From JBGPGW01 sp046349515 (lineage in GTDB: Bacteria > Pseudomonadota > Alphaproteobacteria > CADEGL01): a stretch of DNA of 64,000 bases. Below are positions 54,276-62,906 of the stretch, piece after piece. Both the position numbers and the translations under genes were made by a program. The notes under the pieces were generated by a model, which was given only the letters and a program-made list of their open reading frames with translations, ran no database searches and was not told where the DNA came from. Within the stretch, counting starts at the first letter, position 1; every line of letters begins with the position of its first letter. The stretch spans positions 105,082 through 169,081 of the forward strand of contig JAXMCE010000008.1 in assembly GCA_046349515.1 (NCBI GenBank), read 5' to 3'.

Positions 54276-55073
54276 ATGCACCCGCCCGCGTCACTGAGCC
54301 CCCTCACCGTCACCCTCCGCGGCGGGCGCCTGGCCCATGCAGGCGTCCTGTTGTTCGACGGCCTCGACGTGACACTCGAGGGCGGCCAGTGCACCTGCCT
54401 TCTCGGTCCGAGCGGTGTCGGCAAGACGAGTCTCCTTCGGATGCTCGCGGGTCTCGCGCCGCCCGGCGCCACGGGCGCGATCGCGTGCAGCGACGGCGTA
54501 TCCCTCGCCGGCCGCGTCGCCTATATGGCACAGCAGGACCTTCTCCTGCCCTGGCTCTCGGTCATCGACAACGTGCTGCTTGGATTCCGCCTCCGAGGGA
54601 TCCGTGACCCGGCGATGCGCCTCCGTGCCGAGGCTCTTCTCGTCGAGGTGGGCTTGGCCGACCGGGCGAACAGCAGGCCCGCGTCTCTTTCCGGCGGGGA
54701 GCGCCAACGCGTGGCGCTCGCCCGCACGCTCATGGAGGAAAGGCCGGTCGTGCTGATGGACGAGCCTTTCGCATCGCTCGACGCGATCACGCGGCACCGC
54801 CTCCAGGAACTCGCGGCGCGCCTCCTCACGGGTCGGACCACGCTTCTCGTCACGCACGATCCCCACGAGGCGTTGCGACTCGGCCATCGCCTCCTCGTGA
54901 TGGCCGGCCGGCCCGCGCGGCTCACCGAAGCGCCCGTGCCGCCGGGCGCGCCGCCGCGCGATCCGGGCGAGGCGTCCCTCCTCACCCACCACGCAGCGCT
55001 TCTCGCCCGCCTGGCGGGCGTCGAGGACGACGCACATGCGCCGCCACGAGTGGCCGCGAGGGCCGCGGGATGA
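54276..55073 (+). CDS. thiZ: HMP/thiamine-precursor ABC transporter ATPase
   Basis: 265 residues. Walker A GPSGVGKTS, Q-loop in AYMAQQDLLLPWL, signature LSGGERQR, Walker B VVLMDEPFA and switch His in LVTHDPHEA. The ATPase belongs to the nitrate/taurine/HMP-type (ThiZ-like) uptake family. Its place directly behind a TPP riboswitch and before a matching permease and a THI5-like binding protein makes HMP (or a related pyrimidine/thiamine precursor) uptake the likely job. Stop overlaps the permease start (ATGA). Confidence 0.9.
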   Translation: MHPPASLSPLTVTLRGGRLAHAGVLLFDGLDVTLEGGQCTCLLGPSGVGKTSLLRMLAGLAPPGATGAIACSDGVSLAGRVAYMAQQDLLLPWLSVIDNVLLGFRLRGIRDPAMRLRAEALLVEVGLADRANSRPASLSGGERQRVALARTLMEERPVVLMDEPFASLDAITRHRLQELAARLLTGRTTLLVTHDPHEALRLGHRLLVMAGRPARLTEAPVPPGAPPRDPGEASLLTHHAALLARLAGVEDDAHAPPRVAARAAG

Positions 55074-55852
55074 GCCGAGTCGTTCGCACGATCGTCACGA
55101 TCGCGGGCCTCGGCCTTGCATGGCAGGCCGTCGTCTCGCTCGCAGGCCTGCCGCCCTACATCCTGCCCGGCCCCGTGCGCGTCGCCGAAACTTTGATCGC
55201 GCGCCGCGAGGTGATCGTCGACGACGCGCTGGTCACGGCCGGCGAAATCGTGCTCGGCCTCATCGCCGGCACGCTCATGGGTGTCGCGAGCGCCCTTGCG
55301 CTCGCAGCACTCCGGCCGGCGCGGCGCTGGCTCATGCCGCTTCTCGTGGTGAGCCAGGCGGTCCCTGTCTTCGCGCTCGCGCCGCTTCTCGTCCTGTGGT
55401 TCGGCTACGGCATCGCGTCCAAGGTGGTGATGGCGGCCCTCGTCATCTATTTCCCGGTGACGACGGCGTTCTTCGACGGGCTCCGGCGCACCGAGCCGGG
55501 CTGGCTCGACCTTGCGCGCACCATGGGCGCCACGCGGATGGCGGCGCTCGCGCACATCCGCGTGCCCGCCGCGCTGCCCGCTCTTGCCTCGGGCTTGCGG
55601 GTCGCCGCGGCGGTCGCTCCCATCGGCGCCGTCATCGGCGAATGGGTGGGGTCGAGCGCCGGGCTCGGTTATCTCATGCTCCAGGCGAACGCGCGCGTGC
55701 AGATCGATCTCCTTTTCGCGGCCCTCCTCACCCTCGGCGTGTTCGCAGTCCTTCTTTATTACGCGGTCGACAGCGCGCTCCGCCGGCTCATCCCGTGGCA
55801 AGCGGAAAGCCATCCGGCCGAGGGCGCGTGGGCCGAGGAGACAGCGCCGTGA
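55070..55852 (+). CDS. thiX: HMP/thiamine-precursor ABC transporter permease
   Basis: 260 residues with about six membrane segments. It is a SsuC/TauC/ThiX-type permease: the EAA loop region RTMGATRMAALAHIRVPAALP contacts the ATPase, and VAPIGAVIGEWVGSSAGLGYLML is characteristic, shown in part. ATGA overlap with thiZ gives translational coupling. The next gene is not the binding protein but a large ATPase gene, with thiY only after that. Confidence 0.9.
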   Translation: MSRVVRTIVTIAGLGLAWQAVVSLAGLPPYILPGPVRVAETLIARREVIVDDALVTAGEIVLGLIAGTLMGVASALALAALRPARRWLMPLLVVSQAVPVFALAPLLVLWFGYGIASKVVMAALVIYFPVTTAFFDGLRRTEPGWLDLARTMGATRMAALAHIRVPAALPALASGLRVAAAVAPIGAVIGEWVGSSAGLGYLMLQANARVQIDLLFAALLTLGVFAVLLYYAVDSALRRLIPWQAESHPAEGAWAEETAP

Positions 55853-55969
55853 CGGACCGCTTGACGGGCCACGGCCAAGATGCCCCACTCGCGGCGTCGC
55901 GACCCGCGGGCGCCACGCCGCCGCGGGTGCGGCCGCCATCGGTCCGTAGAGAAGAGAGAAGGTGCCCTC

Positions 55970-58423
55970 ATGGAAGATTATGAGAAGCTCGGCGCGTTCT
56001 ACCTCGGGCGAGGCCACGACCTCGCGGCGAAGACATCGCAAGGCTCGCTGCTCCTTTATGATTCGAAGGACCTGACGACGCACGCGGTGTGCGTGGGCAT
56101 GACGGGCAGCGGCAAGACCGGCCTTTGCCTCGCCCTCCTCGAAGAGGCCGCGATCGACGGCATCCCGGCGATCGCGATCGACCCCAAGGGCGACATCGCC
56201 GACCTCCTCCTCACCTTCCCCGGACTCGCGGGCGAGGATTTCGCGCCCTGGGTCAATCCCGAGGACGCGGCACGCAAGGGCGTGTCGGTCGAAGACTACG
56301 CCAAGAGTCAGGCGGAGCTCTGGCGCAAGGGCCTCGCCGATTGGGGACAGGACAGCGCGCGCGTCAAGCGCCTCCGCGATGCCGTCGACCTCGCGATCTA
56401 CACGCCCGGCAGCAGCGCGGGCATCCCTGTCTCGATCCTCAAATCCTTCGCCGTCCCCGAGCAAGCCGTCCTCGAGGACGGCGAGCTCTTGCGCGAGCGG
56501 ATCAGCACGACGGTCACGAGCCTCCTGGGTCTCCTCAAGATCGACGCCGACCCGCTCCAGAGCCGCGAGCACATCCTCATCTCGACGATCGTCAACCAGG
56601 CCTGGAGCCAGGGAAAGAACGTCGACCTTCCCTCGCTCATCGCGAGCATCCAGACCCCACCCATGGCCAAGGTCGGGATTCTCGACCTCGAATCCTTCTA
56701 TCCCCAGAAGGATCGATTCGCGCTGGTCATGGCGCTCAACAATCTGATCGCGTCGCCCGGATTCGGCGCATGGATGGAAGGCACGCCGCTCGACATCGGC
56801 TCGATCCTGCGCACGCCCCAGGGCAAGCCGCGCATCGCCATCTTCTCCATCGCGCATCTGAACGATGCCGAGCGGATGTTCTTCGTCTCGCTCCTCCTCA
56901 ATCAGGTCCTCGGGTGGATGCGCGGGCAGTCCGGCACGACGAGCTTGCGCTCGATCCTCTACATGGACGAGATCTTCGGCTACTTCCCGCCGACGGCGAA
57001 CCCGCCGTCCAAGCAGCCGCTGCTCACGCTCATCAAGCAGGCGCGCGCCTACGGGCTCGGCCTCGTGCTCGCGACGCAAAACCCGGTCGACCTCGACTAC
57101 AAGGGCCTCGCCAACGCGGGAACCTGGTTCATCGGCCGCCTCCAGACCGAGCGCGACAAGACGCGCGTTCTCGACGGCCTCGAGGGCGCATCGGCCGCCG
57201 CGGGTGCCGCGTTCGATCGGCAGACGATGGACAAGACTCTCTCGGCGCTCGGCAACCGGATCTTCCTTCTCAACAACGTGCACGAGGACCAGCCCGTCGT
57301 CTTCGAGACGCGCTGGGCCATGTCCTATCTCCGCGGCCCGCTGACCCGCGCCGAGATCAAGCGCCTCATGGATCCCTGGAAGGCGGCGTCGCGGACGCCT
57401 GCGGCCGTGAGCGCACCTGCCGCGCAGCCCGCCACGGCCGCAGCAGCGGCGGCACCCAGCCAAGCGGCACCGGCCGCCGCGGTCCGCCCCTCCGTCCCGG
57501 GCGACGTCAAGGAAGTCTTCATCCCGGCGCGCGGCGCGGGCGCGGGCCTCGTCTACCGGCCGATGCTCCTCGGCGCGGCCAAGGTCAATTTCGCCGACGC
57601 CAAGACGAAGGTCGATGTGACCACGGATGCGGCCACCATCGCTCCCATCACCGACGAGGCCATTCCCGTCAATTGGGACAATGCCGAGGCTCTCGAACTG
57701 GCCCTCGCCGATCTCGAGACGGCGCCGGCGGCAGGAATCTCCTTCGCGACCCTTCCCGCGGCTGCCGGCAAGGCCAAGAACTACGCGCAATGGACCAAGG
57801 ATTTCGGAACCTGGCTGTACGGCAGCCAGAAGGTCGAACTCCTGCGCCATCCCGGCACCGGCGCCATATCGCAAGCGGGCGAATCGGAGCGCGACTTCCG
57901 CGCACGCCTCGACCAGGGCGGACGCGAGCAGCGCGACGCGGCGATCGAAGCGCTCCGCAAGAAATACGCGCCCAAGCTCGCAGCACTCCAGGAGCGACAG
58001 CGCCGGGCCGAACAGTCCGTCGAGCGCGAGCATGCGCAGGCCCGGCAAGCGCAGATCCAGACCGCGATCTCTGTCGGGGCCGCGCTCCTCACGGCCTTCA
58101 CCGGCCGGAAGATGGTGAGCGCATCGACCCTCGGCCGCGCCACGACCGCGGTGCGCGGCGTCGGCCGCTCGGTCAAGGAGCAGCAGGACATCGGCATCGC
58201 CCAGGAGTCCGTCGGCGCCATCCAACAGCAGATCGCCGCGATCGAGGACGAGTTCAAGGCCGAGAGCGCGGCGCTCGAATCCTCGCTCGCCGGGGCCGCG
58301 GACAAGCTCGAGACACTCACCGTCAAACCCAAGAAGACGGGCATCTCCGTCCAGCTCGTGGCGCTTGCCTGGGCGCCCTATCGTGAAGACGCCGGCGGAA
58401 CTGCGACGCCGGCTTGGACCTGA
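55970..58423 (+). CDS. HerA-like (DUF853-type) ATPase lying inside the thi operon
   Basis: 817 residues from ATG 55970 (AGAAGG upstream). Walker A GMTGSGKTG (residues about 42-50), DPKGD after it, Walker B LYMDEIFGY near 330, and ATQNPVDLDYKGLANAGTWF near 365-385 match the HerA/FtsK-like helicase ATPase group (DUF853). An Ala-rich linker (about 480-515) leads to a C-terminal part with coiled coil around LAALQERQRRAEQSVEREHAQ. Sometimes such ATPases move DNA or act in unknown processes. It lies 118 bases after thiX and 18 bases before thiY, so probably co-transcribed. Confidence 0.85.
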   Translation: MEDYEKLGAFYLGRGHDLAAKTSQGSLLLYDSKDLTTHAVCVGMTGSGKTGLCLALLEEAAIDGIPAIAIDPKGDIADLLLTFPGLAGEDFAPWVNPEDAARKGVSVEDYAKSQAELWRKGLADWGQDSARVKRLRDAVDLAIYTPGSSAGIPVSILKSFAVPEQAVLEDGELLRERISTTVTSLLGLLKIDADPLQSREHILISTIVNQAWSQGKNVDLPSLIASIQTPPMAKVGILDLESFYPQKDRFALVMALNNLIASPGFGAWMEGTPLDIGSILRTPQGKPRIAIFSIAHLNDAERMFFVSLLLNQVLGWMRGQSGTTSLRSILYMDEIFGYFPPTANPPSKQPLLTLIKQARAYGLGLVLATQNPVDLDYKGLANAGTWFIGRLQTERDKTRVLDGLEGASAAAGAAFDRQTMDKTLSALGNRIFLLNNVHEDQPVVFETRWAMSYLRGPLTRAEIKRLMDPWKAASRTPAAVSAPAAQPATAAAAAAPSQAAPAAAVRPSVPGDVKEVFIPARGAGAGLVYRPMLLGAAKVNFADAKTKVDVTTDAATIAPITDEAIPVNWDNAEALELALADLETAPAAGISFATLPAAAGKAKNYAQWTKDFGTWLYGSQKVELLRHPGTGAISQAGESERDFRARLDQGGREQRDAAIEALRKKYAPKLAALQERQRRAEQSVEREHAQARQAQIQTAISVGAALLTAFTGRKMVSASTLGRATTAVRGVGRSVKEQQDIGIAQESVGAIQQQIAAIEDEFKAESAALESSLAGAADKLETLTVKPKKTGISVQLVALAWAPYREDAGGTATPAWT

Positions 58424-58440
58424 GACCGATTGGACAATCG

Positions 58441-59400
58441 ATGAGGATGAGAGAGATGGTTCGACGCCTGGTTCCACTTGCCGCCGCCGCGCTGATTCTC
58501 GTTGCGACGGCGGCCGCGTCGGCGGCCGACAAGCTCACCGTGCTGCTCGACTGGCACATCAACCCGGACCATGCGCCGCTCTTCGTGGCGCTCGAGAAAG
58601 GCTACTTCGCCGAGGCCGGGCTCGATGTGAAGATGGTCGAGCCGGCCGATCCCAACGACCCGCCGAAGCTCGTGGCGGCGGGCAAGGCCGATCTCGCCCT
58701 CTCCTACCAGCCGCAGCTGCACCTCCAGGTCGCGGAAGGCCTGCCGCTCGCGCGCGTGGGCACCCTCGTCGCGACCCCGCTCGTGACGCTCATGGTGCTC
58801 GCCGATGGGCCGATCAAGTCGATTGCGGACTTGAAAGGCAAGAAGGTCGGATTCGCCGTCGGCGGCACCGAGGAAGCGCTCCTCGCCGCGATGCTCAAGA
58901 AGCATGGCCTCACGCTCAAGGACGTAACGCTCGTCAATGTCAGCATGGGGCTGTCGAGCGCGCTCCTCTCGGGCCAAGTCGACGCCACGATCGGCGGTTA
59001 CCGCAACTTCGAGATGAACCAGATGGATCTGCTCGGCAAGAAGGCGCGCGCCTTCTACGTCGAGGAGGAAGGCGTGCCGCCCTTCGATGAGCTCATCTTC
59101 GTCGCGAACCGGGCGAGCCTCGGCGACAAGCGCCTCCGGCGCTTCATGGACGCGGTCGAGCGCGGCGCGCAATATCTCGTCAACCACCCGGAGGAGAGCT
59201 GGGCGCTCTTCATCAAGGGACGGAAGCCGCTCGACGACGAGCTTAACAAGCGCGCCTGGCGCGACACGCTGCCGCGTTTCGCCCTCGCCCCCGCCGCCGT
59301 CGACCACGCGCGCTACGAGCGATTCGCGGCCTTCCTCAAGGAGAACGGCCTCCTCAAGAAGACGGTCCCGGTCAAGGATTACGTCGTCGAACTCAAGTGA
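58441..59400 (+). CDS. thiY: HMP-binding periplasmic protein, NMT1/THI5-like
   Basis: 319 residues from ATG 58441; ATGs at 58447 and 58456 are possible and keep the signal peptide (LVPLAAAALILVATAAASAADK). The NMT1/THI5 fold: LTVLLDWHINPDHAPLFVALEKGYF opening, PPKLVAAGKADLALSYQP, and GGYRNFEMNQM. It should deliver 4-amino-5-hydroxymethyl-2-methylpyrimidine or a related precursor to ThiX/ThiZ. Together with the upstream riboswitch it completes the uptake system, separated from thiX only by the ATPase gene. Confidence 0.9.
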   Translation: MRMREMVRRLVPLAAAALILVATAAASAADKLTVLLDWHINPDHAPLFVALEKGYFAEAGLDVKMVEPADPNDPPKLVAAGKADLALSYQPQLHLQVAEGLPLARVGTLVATPLVTLMVLADGPIKSIADLKGKKVGFAVGGTEEALLAAMLKKHGLTLKDVTLVNVSMGLSSALLSGQVDATIGGYRNFEMNQMDLLGKKARAFYVEEEGVPPFDELIFVANRASLGDKRLRRFMDAVERGAQYLVNHPEESWALFIKGRKPLDDELNKRAWRDTLPRFALAPAAVDHARYERFAAFLKENGLLKKTVPVKDYVVELK

Positions 59401-59410
59401 CTGACGGATC

Positions 59411-60745
59411 TCACGGCAGGTAGCGCCACGCCACGTAGACGTGGCAGATCGCGACGCTCATCAGCATGAGCGGAAACGCGTAGGCCGTGAACTTGAGGAA
59501 GCTGAAGCGGATGCCCGCGCGCTCGGCCAGGCCCGCGACCGTCAGGTTGGCGGAGGCGCCGATCAACGTGCCGTTGCCGCCGAGACACGCGCCGAGCGAA
59601 AGCGACCACCACAAGGGCAGGAGATTCTCAGGCCCCCCGAAGGCCGGCGCCATGCTCTTGATGAGCGGAATCATGGTCGCAACGAAGGGGATGTTGTCGA
59701 CGATGGCGGAGAGGATCGCCGACAGCCAGAGGATCGAGAGTGTCGTCATCGTGAGATCGGCGCCGGTCGCCGCGAGCATCCGCTCGGCCAACCACGCGAG
59801 AACGCCCGCGACCTCGACGCCATGGACGACGACGAAAAGGCCCACGAAAAAGAAGATCGTGATCCACTCGACCGCGCCGAAGGTTTCGTGGACGCGGTGG
59901 CTTTGGGCTTCGGCGCCATGCCGGCGGTTGTCGAGGAACAGCAGGACGGCCGCGCCGAACATGGCGATCGTGCCGGGCTCGAGCTTGAGCCAGCGCGCGC
60001 CGATGAACGCCAGGATGACCGCGCTGAGGACGACGAGCGACTGCCGGAGCAGCGCGGGGTCCGTGATCGCATCGCCCGGCCGCATGGCCATCACGCGCGC
60101 GCGCGCGGCCGATGTCGCCGCCATCTGCCGCCCCCACAGAAGGTGGATGGCCACCGACTGCGCCGCCATGACCACGACGATGACCGGCGTCAGGTTGAGG
60201 ACGAAGTCGTTGAAGCTGAGGCCCACCTCCGAACCGATGAGGATGTTCGGCGGATCGCCGATGAGCGTCGCGGTCCCGCCGATGTTGGAGGCGAAGATCT
60301 CGGAGAAGAGAAACGGATAGGCCGGCACATCGAGCTCGCGCGTGATGGCGAGCGTCACCGGCACGATCAGGAGCACGGTCGTCACATTGTCGAGGAGGGC
60401 GGAGAGGACGGCCGTCACGACCGAGAGCATGAGCAGGATGCCCCAAGGGCTCGCCCTCGCCCACTGGGCGGCCAGCACGGCCATGGACTGGAACATTCCG
60501 CATTTGCGGCTGATGGCGACGAGCAGCATCATGCCGGTGAGCAGCGCGATGGTGTTGAAGTCGATGCCGCGCACGGCTTCGGCCTGGTCAAGCACGCCGC
60601 TTTGGATCATCACGCCCGCGCCGAGCAGGGCCACGATCGAGCGGTTGACGCGCTCGGTCACGATGACAAGGTAAGTGAGCACGAGGATGGCCGTCGCCAC
60701 CCACATCGGGCTCCAGCCGAAAATGACCTCTCCCGCGCCGTGCAT
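59411..60745 (-). CDS. ArsB/NhaD (ion transporter) superfamily permease
   Basis: 444 residues, about 11-12 membrane segments. Duplicated halves with the two hairpin motifs SALLDNVTTVLLIVP and SAIVDNIPFVATMIP, and FASNIGGTATLIGDPPNI / LGACLGGNGTLIGASANL, are the P-protein/ArsB-type signature. Family members move arsenite, sodium, citrate-like anions or are of unknown substrate (YbiR, OCA2). No ars genes are nearby, so arsenite is unsupported. Convergent with thiY, 10 bases apart. Confidence 0.9.
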   Translation of the reverse strand: MHGAGEVIFGWSPMWVATAILVLTYLVIVTERVNRSIVALLGAGVMIQSGVLDQAEAVRGIDFNTIALLTGMMLLVAISRKCGMFQSMAVLAAQWARASPWGILLMLSVVTAVLSALLDNVTTVLLIVPVTLAITRELDVPAYPFLFSEIFASNIGGTATLIGDPPNILIGSEVGLSFNDFVLNLTPVIVVVMAAQSVAIHLLWGRQMAATSAARARVMAMRPGDAITDPALLRQSLVVLSAVILAFIGARWLKLEPGTIAMFGAAVLLFLDNRRHGAEAQSHRVHETFGAVEWITIFFFVGLFVVVHGVEVAGVLAWLAERMLAATGADLTMTTLSILWLSAILSAIVDNIPFVATMIPLIKSMAPAFGGPENLLPLWWSLSLGACLGGNGTLIGASANLTVAGLAERAGIRFSFLKFTAYAFPLMLMSVAICHVYVAWRYLP

Positions 60746-60869
60746 CCCGTTCCCCCCGTTCCCGCCTTCCTACAGAAGCGGGAGAGCGGCGGCAATCGCG
60801 GCCCACTTGGCCGCTCTCGGGCCCCGTAGTAGGTCTAAGGGTGCGATGCGACCCCTCGACGGAGCCCCA

Positions 60870-60923
60870 ATGACCGAGGTCCCCCTGGCTGCGCCGCCGC
60901 TCGGCGCGGGCGAGGCGCCATGA
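60870..60923 (+). CDS. Possible 17-residue leader peptide
   Basis: ATG 60870 with GGAG five bases upstream opens a 17-codon frame (MTEVPLAAPPLGAGEAP) that stops at TGA 60921-60923, overlapping the ATG of the following gene at 60920 as ATGA. Translation of the small frame could couple to the next gene. Its sequence shows no clear regulatory codon run, so it could also be a chance frame in GC-rich DNA. Confidence 0.25.
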   Translation: MTEVPLAAPPLGAGEAP

Positions 60924-61549
60924 ACCGCATGCGCGACCTGCTGACGCGCGCACGCGAAGGCATCACCCTCGACGACGAGACCATGGCGCTGTTCTCGAAG
61001 CCGGAGACGCTCGAGGCCCTCGATGCTCTCGATGAGACGATCCACGCCTTCACCTTGAGCCTCGGACGCCAGTTCCTCGAGCGGCTGCGCGAGCGGCTCC
61101 AGGCCTACGCGCGGGCCCATGCGGATCAATGGAGCTATCTCGAGGTCGTGCGCATCGAGACGGTGGTGGGCCTGAAGCCCGCGGGCCAGCTCATGCGCTT
61201 CGCCGAAGACTATTGGCCGAGCCTCACCTTCGCGACCTCGCCGGGTCTGCCCTTCGCGCAGCCCTGGCTCGGCATCGCCACGACGCCGCGGGCACCCGAC
61301 CGGATCAAGGCCGAGATCTTCGAGCGTACGGCCGCGCATTTCGTCAATCCCAAGCAGACCTCGCCTGCCGCCTGGTGGATCCAGTGGGACTGGCTCCCCG
61401 ACTGGCCGGACGTCAGGCGGCCGCGGCACTTGGCCTATCTCATCGGCGAGCAGCAGGCCGCCCTCGCCGCACGGGCCGCCGATTGGGTCGCGGGCGCGGC
61501 GCCCCATGTCGCGGACGTGCTGCGCCGCGAAGCCGGCGAAGGCTGGTAG
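60920..61549 (+). CDS. Conserved-looking cytoplasmic protein of unknown function
   Basis: 209 residues, not recognised. Mixed helical/beta with no signal peptide or membrane segment. Features: long amphipathic N-terminal helix region (LEALDALDETIHAFTLSLGRQFLERLRERL), a Trp-rich middle (DYWPSLTF, PWLGIATTP, AAWWIQWDWLPDWPDV) and a helical C-terminus. Its start overlaps a possible leader peptide (ATGA). No partner is evident; coxG follows about 130 bases downstream. Confidence 0.7.
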   Translation: MNRMRDLLTRAREGITLDDETMALFSKPETLEALDALDETIHAFTLSLGRQFLERLRERLQAYARAHADQWSYLEVVRIETVVGLKPAGQLMRFAEDYWPSLTFATSPGLPFAQPWLGIATTPRAPDRIKAEIFERTAAHFVNPKQTSPAAWWIQWDWLPDWPDVRRPRHLAYLIGEQQAALAARAADWVAGAAPHVADVLRREAGEGW

Positions 61550-61677
61550 CCGGCGGTCGGCGCTCCCATGCGACCCGTCGCTCGGCTGGCGCGATCGACA
61601 GGTGACGCTCTCGTGACAGGCGTCGAAGAATCCTGATACTAGGGGCGCCCCGTCAAACCGAAGATGAGAGTCTGGCC

Positions 61678-62289
61678 ATGGACATGACCGGCGAGTACAG
61701 GATCGAGGCTCCGCGCGAGGCGGTCTGGCGCGGGCTCAACGATCCCGAGATCCTGAAGCAGAGCATCGCCGGCTGCGAGGAGCTGACGAAGGATTCCGAC
61801 ACCTCCTTCACCGCCCGCGTCAAAGCCAGGGTCGGGCCGGTGAGCGCCACCTTCGGCGGCAAGGTGACCTTGAGCGACCTCGACCCGCCCAACGGCTACA
61901 AGATTTCGGGCGAAGGACAGGGCGGCGTCGCGGGCTTCGCCAAGGGCTCGGCCGACGTGAAGCTCGTCCCCGACGGCGCCGCGACGGTGCTCCACTACAC
62001 GGTCAATGCGACCGTCGGCGGCAAGCTCGCGCAGATCGGCTCGCGCCTCATCGACGCGACGGCGCGGAAGATGGCGGACGAGTTCTTCCAGCGCTTCGGC
62101 GAGGTCGTCCAAGCGGGCGCCGCGGCTCCGGCGGCCGCCGCACCGGCCGCCTCGGCCGAGTCCGCGCTGTCCCCGTCCGCGCAGGCAAAAGACGCATCCG
62201 CCCCCGCGCGAAAAGGCCTTCCGCCCGTCGTCTGGATCGGCGGACTCGTCGCCGTCATCGTCATCCTTCTTCTCATCTTCGCGACCTAG
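61678..62289 (+). CDS. coxG: CoxG-like SRPBCC protein with C-terminal membrane anchor
   Basis: 203 residues. SRPBCC/CoxG fold: GEYRIEAPREAVWRGLNDPEILKQSIAGCEEL at the start (opening motif typical of CO dehydrogenase subunit G), GKVTLSDLDPPNGYKISGEG in the middle. An Ala/Pro-rich linker leads to a single C-terminal TM (PPVVWIGGLVAVIVILLLIFAT). CoxG anchors molybdenum CO dehydrogenase-type complexes to the membrane and may carry quinone. Genes for coxS and coxL follow, supporting that role. Confidence 0.9.
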   Translation: MDMTGEYRIEAPREAVWRGLNDPEILKQSIAGCEELTKDSDTSFTARVKARVGPVSATFGGKVTLSDLDPPNGYKISGEGQGGVAGFAKGSADVKLVPDGAATVLHYTVNATVGGKLAQIGSRLIDATARKMADEFFQRFGEVVQAGAAAPAAAAPAASAESALSPSAQAKDASAPARKGLPPVVWIGGLVAVIVILLLIFAT

Positions 62290-62437
62290 AATCGCGAGGA
62301 AAGCCCGGCCTTGACCGGACCCGCGCCGGGGATAACACTGGCGCCAAGAACGCCCGCCGTCCGAGCGGCGGCGCCACAGGGATTCGGACGCGCGGCGCCC
62401 GAGCGGCAACGCGCATCAAACGAGGGAGGAAGCACGC

Positions 62438-62902
62438 ATGCCCACCGTGTCCATGACGGTGAACGGGAAGGCCGTGTCCGCGGACGTCGAGCCGCGCACG
62501 CTTCTGGTTCACTACATCAGGGAGACTCTCGGACTGACCGGCACCCATGTCGGCTGCGACACGAGTCAGTGCGGCGCCTGCGTCGTCCATATCGACGGCA
62601 CCTCGGTCAAGAGCTGCACCGTGCTCGCGACCCAGGCCGAGGGAGCCAAGGTCACGACGATCGAGGGGCTGGCACAGGGCGACAAGCTCCATCCGATGCA
62701 GGAGGCGTTCCGCGAGAATCACGCGCTCCAGTGCGGCTTCTGCACGCCGGGCATGGTGATGAGCGCCATCGACCTCGTGAACCGCAACAAGAATCCGACC
62801 GAGCGACAGATCCGCGAGTGGCTCGAAGGCAACCTCTGCCGCTGCACGGGCTACCACAACATCGTCAAGGCCATCGCGGCCGCCGCCCAGGCCATGAGGT
62901 AG
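62438..62902 (+). CDS. coxS: CoxS-like [2Fe-2S] subunit of molybdenum hydroxylase
   Basis: 154 residues. It has an N-terminal plant-type ferredoxin cluster, C40-x4-C45-x2-C48-x11-C60 (VGCDTSQCGACVV, KSC), and a four-helix second cluster, C99-G-F-C102 with C134-R-C136 (QCGFCTPGM, NLCRCTGYH). It passes electrons from the Mo site to the FAD subunit. The coxL gene starts 4 bases after the stop, so they are one operon. No coxM is seen in the window; it may lie downstream of the edge. Confidence 0.95.
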   Translation: MPTVSMTVNGKAVSADVEPRTLLVHYIRETLGLTGTHVGCDTSQCGACVVHIDGTSVKSCTVLATQAEGAKVTTIEGLAQGDKLHPMQEAFRENHALQCGFCTPGMVMSAIDLVNRNKNPTERQIREWLEGNLCRCTGYHNIVKAIAAAAQAMR

Positions 62903-62906
62903 TGCC

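Noticed and set aside
54521..58477. 1318-codon open frame on the minus strand opposite thiZ, thiX and the HerA-like ATPase
   Set aside because: It runs antisense to three well-supported genes with clear motifs, spans their boundaries, and its translation is Arg/Ala/Gly/Asp-rich low-complexity sequence, as expected for a shadow frame in GC-rich DNA.
59411..60745. Arsenite efflux pump ArsB
   Set aside because: The superfamily match is good, but no arsR, arsC or arsA is present and the subfamily includes permeases with other or unknown substrates.
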